DNA of 8,616 nt from Actinobacteria bacterium BACL4 MAG-120820-bin23 (lineage in GTDB: Bacteria > Actinomycetota > Actinomycetes > Nanopelagicales > Nanopelagicaceae), in the NCBI GenBank assembly GCA_001437855.1, contig LIBD01000030.1, positions 1 to 8,616 of the forward strand. The letters are read 5' to 3'. Under the pieces are notes generated by a model that was given only the letters and a program-made list of their open reading frames with translations, did no database searches and was not told the DNA's origin. Shown here one piece after another: positions 5,764 to 8,616 of the stretch; positions within the stretch are counted from its first letter, which is position 1; each line of letters starts with the position of its first letter. Both the position numbers and the translations under genes were made by a program.

Positions 5764-8616
5764 TCCTGAAGAGATTTAATTTGAAATTCACTGTTTTGAA
5801 GTTCAGAGATACCAGCAACGGCAGCTTTGAATCCAGGAATAGTTGTAATACATGGCACTGATCTTGAAATTGCAGCAGTTCGAATCAAGAAGCCATCTTG
5901 CCTTGAACCGCGGCCAATTGGTGTATTAATCACCAGTTGGACTAACCCTTTAGTAATTACATCATTAGCTGATAATTGCGCAGAGCTGGTATCTGAATTT
6001 TTCCTAACCAACTCTGACGGAATTCCCTTTTCCGCAAGAAAAATATTTGTTCCAGAAGTGCTATAAATCTTAAATCCAAGTTGATGTAAATCTCGGGCTG
6101 CCCGCCAACCAGACTCTTTTGCTCGATCAGATAGTGAAATAAAAACTGAGCCGTTCTTTGGAAGCGAGCCAAAAGCTGCTGTCTGACTTTTTGCATAAGC
6201 TAAACCAAAATTATTTGCTATGCCCATTACTTCGCCAGTGGACTTCATTTCTGGTCCTAATACAGTATCAATACCTGTGCCATCAACTCTTCTGAATCGG
6301 TTAAATGGCAAAACAGCCTCTTTCACCGATACACCATTCGGCTTGCCATCACCAATCGTTGGTAAAATCTTATTCTTTCGAAGGATATCAATTGATACAC
6401 CAGTTGCAATCAATGCAGCAGCTTTAGCTAATTGCACGCCTGTAGCTTTAGCAACAAACGGAACTGTTCTTGAAGCTCTCGGATTGGCTTCTAGTACATA
6501 TAGTTTCTTGTTCTCACCGCTTATAGCAAATTGAATATTAATTAGACCTCTTACACCTATATCACGCGCTAATTTTTCCGTAGCTGTTCGAATTTCAGCA
6601 ATCATGTTTTTCTCTAGAGAAATACTTGGAAGCACACAAGCGGAATCACCGCTATGGACACCTGCTTCTTCTATATGCTCCATTACGCCAGCCAAATACA
6701 ACTCTTGTCCATCATAAAGTGCATCCACATCAATTTCTATTGCATCATCTAAGAACTTATCAATCAGAACTGGATGGTTTGGCGTAATAGCTGTTGCTTT
6801 TTCAATAAAGCCTTTCAAGGATTGTTCATCGTAGACAATTTCCATACCCCGGCCACCTAGTACATAAGAGGGCCTAACTAATACCGGATAATTAATTTTT
6901 GCCGCAATTTCTGCTGCTTCTTGGTATGAGTTAGCCATTCCAAAATCTGGTGCACTTAAATCATTATTTTTAAGGATCTGACCAAATGCTCCTCGCTCTT
7001 CTGCTAAGTCAATTGCATCTGGTGAGGTACCTAAAATCTTTACACCAGATTCCATGAGTCCTCTAGCTAACCCAAGTGGTGTTTGACCGCCAAGTTGCGC
7101 AATCACACCTAAAACTGGACCTGATGCAGTTTCAGCCTGTATTACTTCTAGAACATCCTCTAAAGTTAAAGGCTCAAAGTACAAGCGATCAGAAGTATCG
7201 TAATCTGTTGAAACTGTTTCAGGATTGCAATTGATCATAATAGTTTCATAACCAGCATTCTTTAATGCAAATGATGCATGAACACATGAATAATCAAATT
7301 CAATTCCTTGGCCAATACGGTTAGGCCCACTACCTAGAATGATTACTGCTGTCTTTGTTCTCGGCAAGACTTCGCTTTCTTCATCATATGCTGAGTAATA
7401 ATAAGGAGTAAGTGCTTCGAATTCTCCTGCACAAGTATCTACAGTCTTAAAAACTGGGCGCAATCCGAATGCAGTTCGGATCTGCTTAATATCTACTTCT
7501 TTCTGATTTCTTAACTCTGCGATTTGAAAATCAGAAAATCCCATTTGTTTTGAAGATTTCAGTAGCTCCTTAGTTAACTCACCTGGCTGTGAGATCTCGA
7601 TGGCTTTTTGATTAATCAATCGAATCTGCTCTAAAAACCAAGGATCTATCTTTGTAATATTAAATACCTCATCAACACTTGCTCCTAAAAATAATGCTTG
7701 CTGCACTTGTTGCAATCGAAATTCAGTAGGTATGCCTATTACTTTGAGTAATTCAGCAAGATTTCCACTACTCCAACTAAATGAAGCACCCTTTTTCTCA
7801 AGAGATCTAAGGGCTTTTTGAAGAGCCTCCGGAAAACTACGACCGATTGCCATAGCCTCGCCAACACTTTTCATTGTCGTAGTCAATCTCGGATCTGCCT
7901 CAGGAAATTTTTCAAATGCAAAGCGAGGCACTTTAACAACTACATAATCAAGAGATGGTTCAAATGAAGCTGGTGTGGTCTTTGTTATATCGTTAGTAAT
8001 CTCATCTAATGTATATCCAATTGCCAGCTTAGTTGCAATCTTTGCAATCGGAAATCCAGTTGCTTTTGAAGCTAGTGCAGAGGACCGAGAAACCCGCGGA
8101 TTCATTTCGATCACAATAATTCGCCCATCTTTGGGATTAACCGCGAACTGAATGTTGCAACCGCCAGTTGCAACTCCTACTTCTCTAATTATTGCAATCG
8201 ATAAGTCGCGAAGTTTCTGATACTCAACATCGGTCAAGGTCATTGCCGGAGCCACTGTTATTGAATCTCCAGTATGAACTCCCATAGGATCAACATTTTC
8301 GATACTGCATACAATCACAACATTGTCCTTGTGATCACGCATTACTTCTAGCTCATACTCTTTCCAGCCAATAATTGATTCTTCCAATAAGACTTCTGAA
8401 ATTGGACTATGGCGCAAGCCAGCTCCAGCTATCTGATTTAGCTCAGCCTCGTTATAAGCAATTCCAGATCCAAGTCCACCCATAGTAAATGATGGTCTTA
8501 CTACAACCGGATATTTAAGCTGTACCACTGCATCAATACACTCCTGCATTGAATGACAAATTAGAGATTTTGCTGATTCCCCACCGACTGTTTCGACAAT
8601 TTTCTTAAATATTTCT
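5748..8616 (-). CDS. carB: carbamoyl-phosphate synthase large subunit, 5' end missing
   Basis: Makes carbamoyl phosphate from bicarbonate, ATP and ammonia delivered by CarA, for pyrimidines and arginine. The frame stays open to the window edge, with 955 residues visible; the Met at 8549 is internal. By comparison with E. coli CarB about 130 residues are missing. Counting from that Met: first ATP-grasp with RPSFTMGG (18-25) and EMNPRVSRSS (148-157); oligomerisation region around 255-395; second half opening with GSGPNRIGQG (406-415), then RPSYVLGGRGM (559-569) and EANPRASRT (687-695); and a C-terminal MGS-like allosteric domain from about 800 (STSGT 830-834, VINTP 873-877) that in relatives senses UMP and other nucleotides. 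The two ATP-grasp halves show the ancient internal duplication. No truncation or missing key residue is seen in the visible part. It overlaps pyrK by 16 bases; carA would be expected just outside the window. Confidence 0.98.
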   Translation of the reverse strand, partial: EIFKKIVETVGGESAKSLICHSMQECIDAVVQLKYPVVVRPSFTMGGLGSGIAYNEAELNQIAGAGLRHSPISEVLLEESIIGWKEYELEVMRDHKDNVVIVCSIENVDPMGVHTGDSITVAPAMTLTDVEYQKLRDLSIAIIREVGVATGGCNIQFAVNPKDGRIIVIEMNPRVSRSSALASKATGFPIAKIATKLAIGYTLDEITNDITKTTPASFEPSLDYVVVKVPRFAFEKFPEADPRLTTTMKSVGEAMAIGRSFPEALQKALRSLEKKGASFSWSSGNLAELLKVIGIPTEFRLQQVQQALFLGASVDEVFNITKIDPWFLEQIRLINQKAIEISQPGELTKELLKSSKQMGFSDFQIAELRNQKEVDIKQIRTAFGLRPVFKTVDTCAGEFEALTPYYYSAYDEESEVLPRTKTAVIILGSGPNRIGQGIEFDYSCVHASFALKNAGYETIMINCNPETVSTDYDTSDRLYFEPLTLEDVLEVIQAETASGPVLGVIAQLGGQTPLGLARGLMESGVKILGTSPDAIDLAEERGAFGQILKNNDLSAPDFGMANSYQEAAEIAAKINYPVLVRPSYVLGGRGMEIVYDEQSLKGFIEKATAITPNHPVLIDKFLDDAIEIDVDALYDGQELYLAGVMEHIEEAGVHSGDSACVLPSISLEKNMIAEIRTATEKLARDIGVRGLINIQFAISGENKKLYVLEANPRASRTVPFVAKATGVQLAKAAALIATGVSIDILRKNKILPTIGDGKPNGVSVKEAVLPFNRFRRVDGTGIDTVLGPEMKSTGEVMGIANNFGLAYAKSQTAAFGSLPKNGSVFISLSDRAKESGWRAARDLHQLGFKIYSTSGTNIFLAEKGIPSELVRKNSDTSSAQLSANDVITKGLVQLVINTPIGRGSRQDGFLIRTAAISRSVPCITTIPGFKAAVAGISELQNSEFQIKSLQEWMKK

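Noticed and set aside
6220..6534. Plus-strand open frame of 104 codons and other short antisense or off-frame stretches inside carB
   Set aside because: All lie within the conserved carB coding region and show no protein family features.
8547..8549. ATG at 8549 as the start of carB
   Set aside because: The same frame continues upstream to the window edge with CarB-like sequence (FKKIVETVGGESAKS), so this Met is internal to the first ATP-grasp domain.
1..8616. Defence system, mobile element, CRISPR array, tRNA or rRNA
   Set aside because: Almost every base is accounted for by conserved metabolic genes on one strand; no repeats, RNA folds or transfer-related genes were seen.

Overview
This window is wholly coding on the minus strand, apart from two tiny gaps of 9 and 18 bases. 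It carries a compact housekeeping cluster. In the direction of transcription (high to low coordinates) the order is carB (5' end cut off), pyrK, pyrD, pyrF, a mIHF-like DNA-binding domain joined in frame to guanylate kinase (gmk), rpoZ, coaBC and metK (3' end cut off). The order pyrimidine genes - mIHF - gmk - rpoZ - coaBC - metK is characteristic of Actinobacteria, and mIHF itself is an actinobacterial family. Base composition is roughly 40% GC by eye and every junction is overlapping or nearly so. Together this suggests a streamlined, low-GC actinobacterium such as a freshwater acI/Nanopelagicales lineage. The phylum is well supported; the lineage is an inference.

Region 3279-8616 holds de novo pyrimidine synthesis. 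CarB makes carbamoyl phosphate. PyrK and PyrD form a class 1B (NAD-linked) dihydroorotate dehydrogenase. PyrF decarboxylates OMP to UMP. All junctions here are overlaps (16 nt, ATGA, TGATG, TAATG), which suggests translational coupling.

Region 2116-3279 moves to nucleic-acid functions: a nucleoid-associated mIHF domain, guanylate kinase for GMP to GDP, and the RNA polymerase omega subunit. Region 1-2106 moves to cofactors: CoaBC for coenzyme A and MetK for S-adenosylmethionine. No promoter, riboswitch, RNA gene, mobile element or CRISPR array was recognised.

The most unusual point is that mIHF and Gmk occupy one uninterrupted reading frame (2413-3279). The junction is a single base away from the usual two-gene arrangement: removing one T from a T5 run would give a mIHF stop overlapping the gmk ATG as TAATG, and an AGGAG ribosome site still sits before that internal ATG. 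It is therefore a genuine recent fusion, a fusion with internal re-initiation, or a one-base sequence error. A second curiosity is a dnaX-type slippery heptamer, in the correct frame, just before the pyrF stop; a -1 shift there would run straight into the mIHF-Gmk frame. A terminator-like hairpin lies across the rpoZ stop codon. No novel defence or mobile system is visible.
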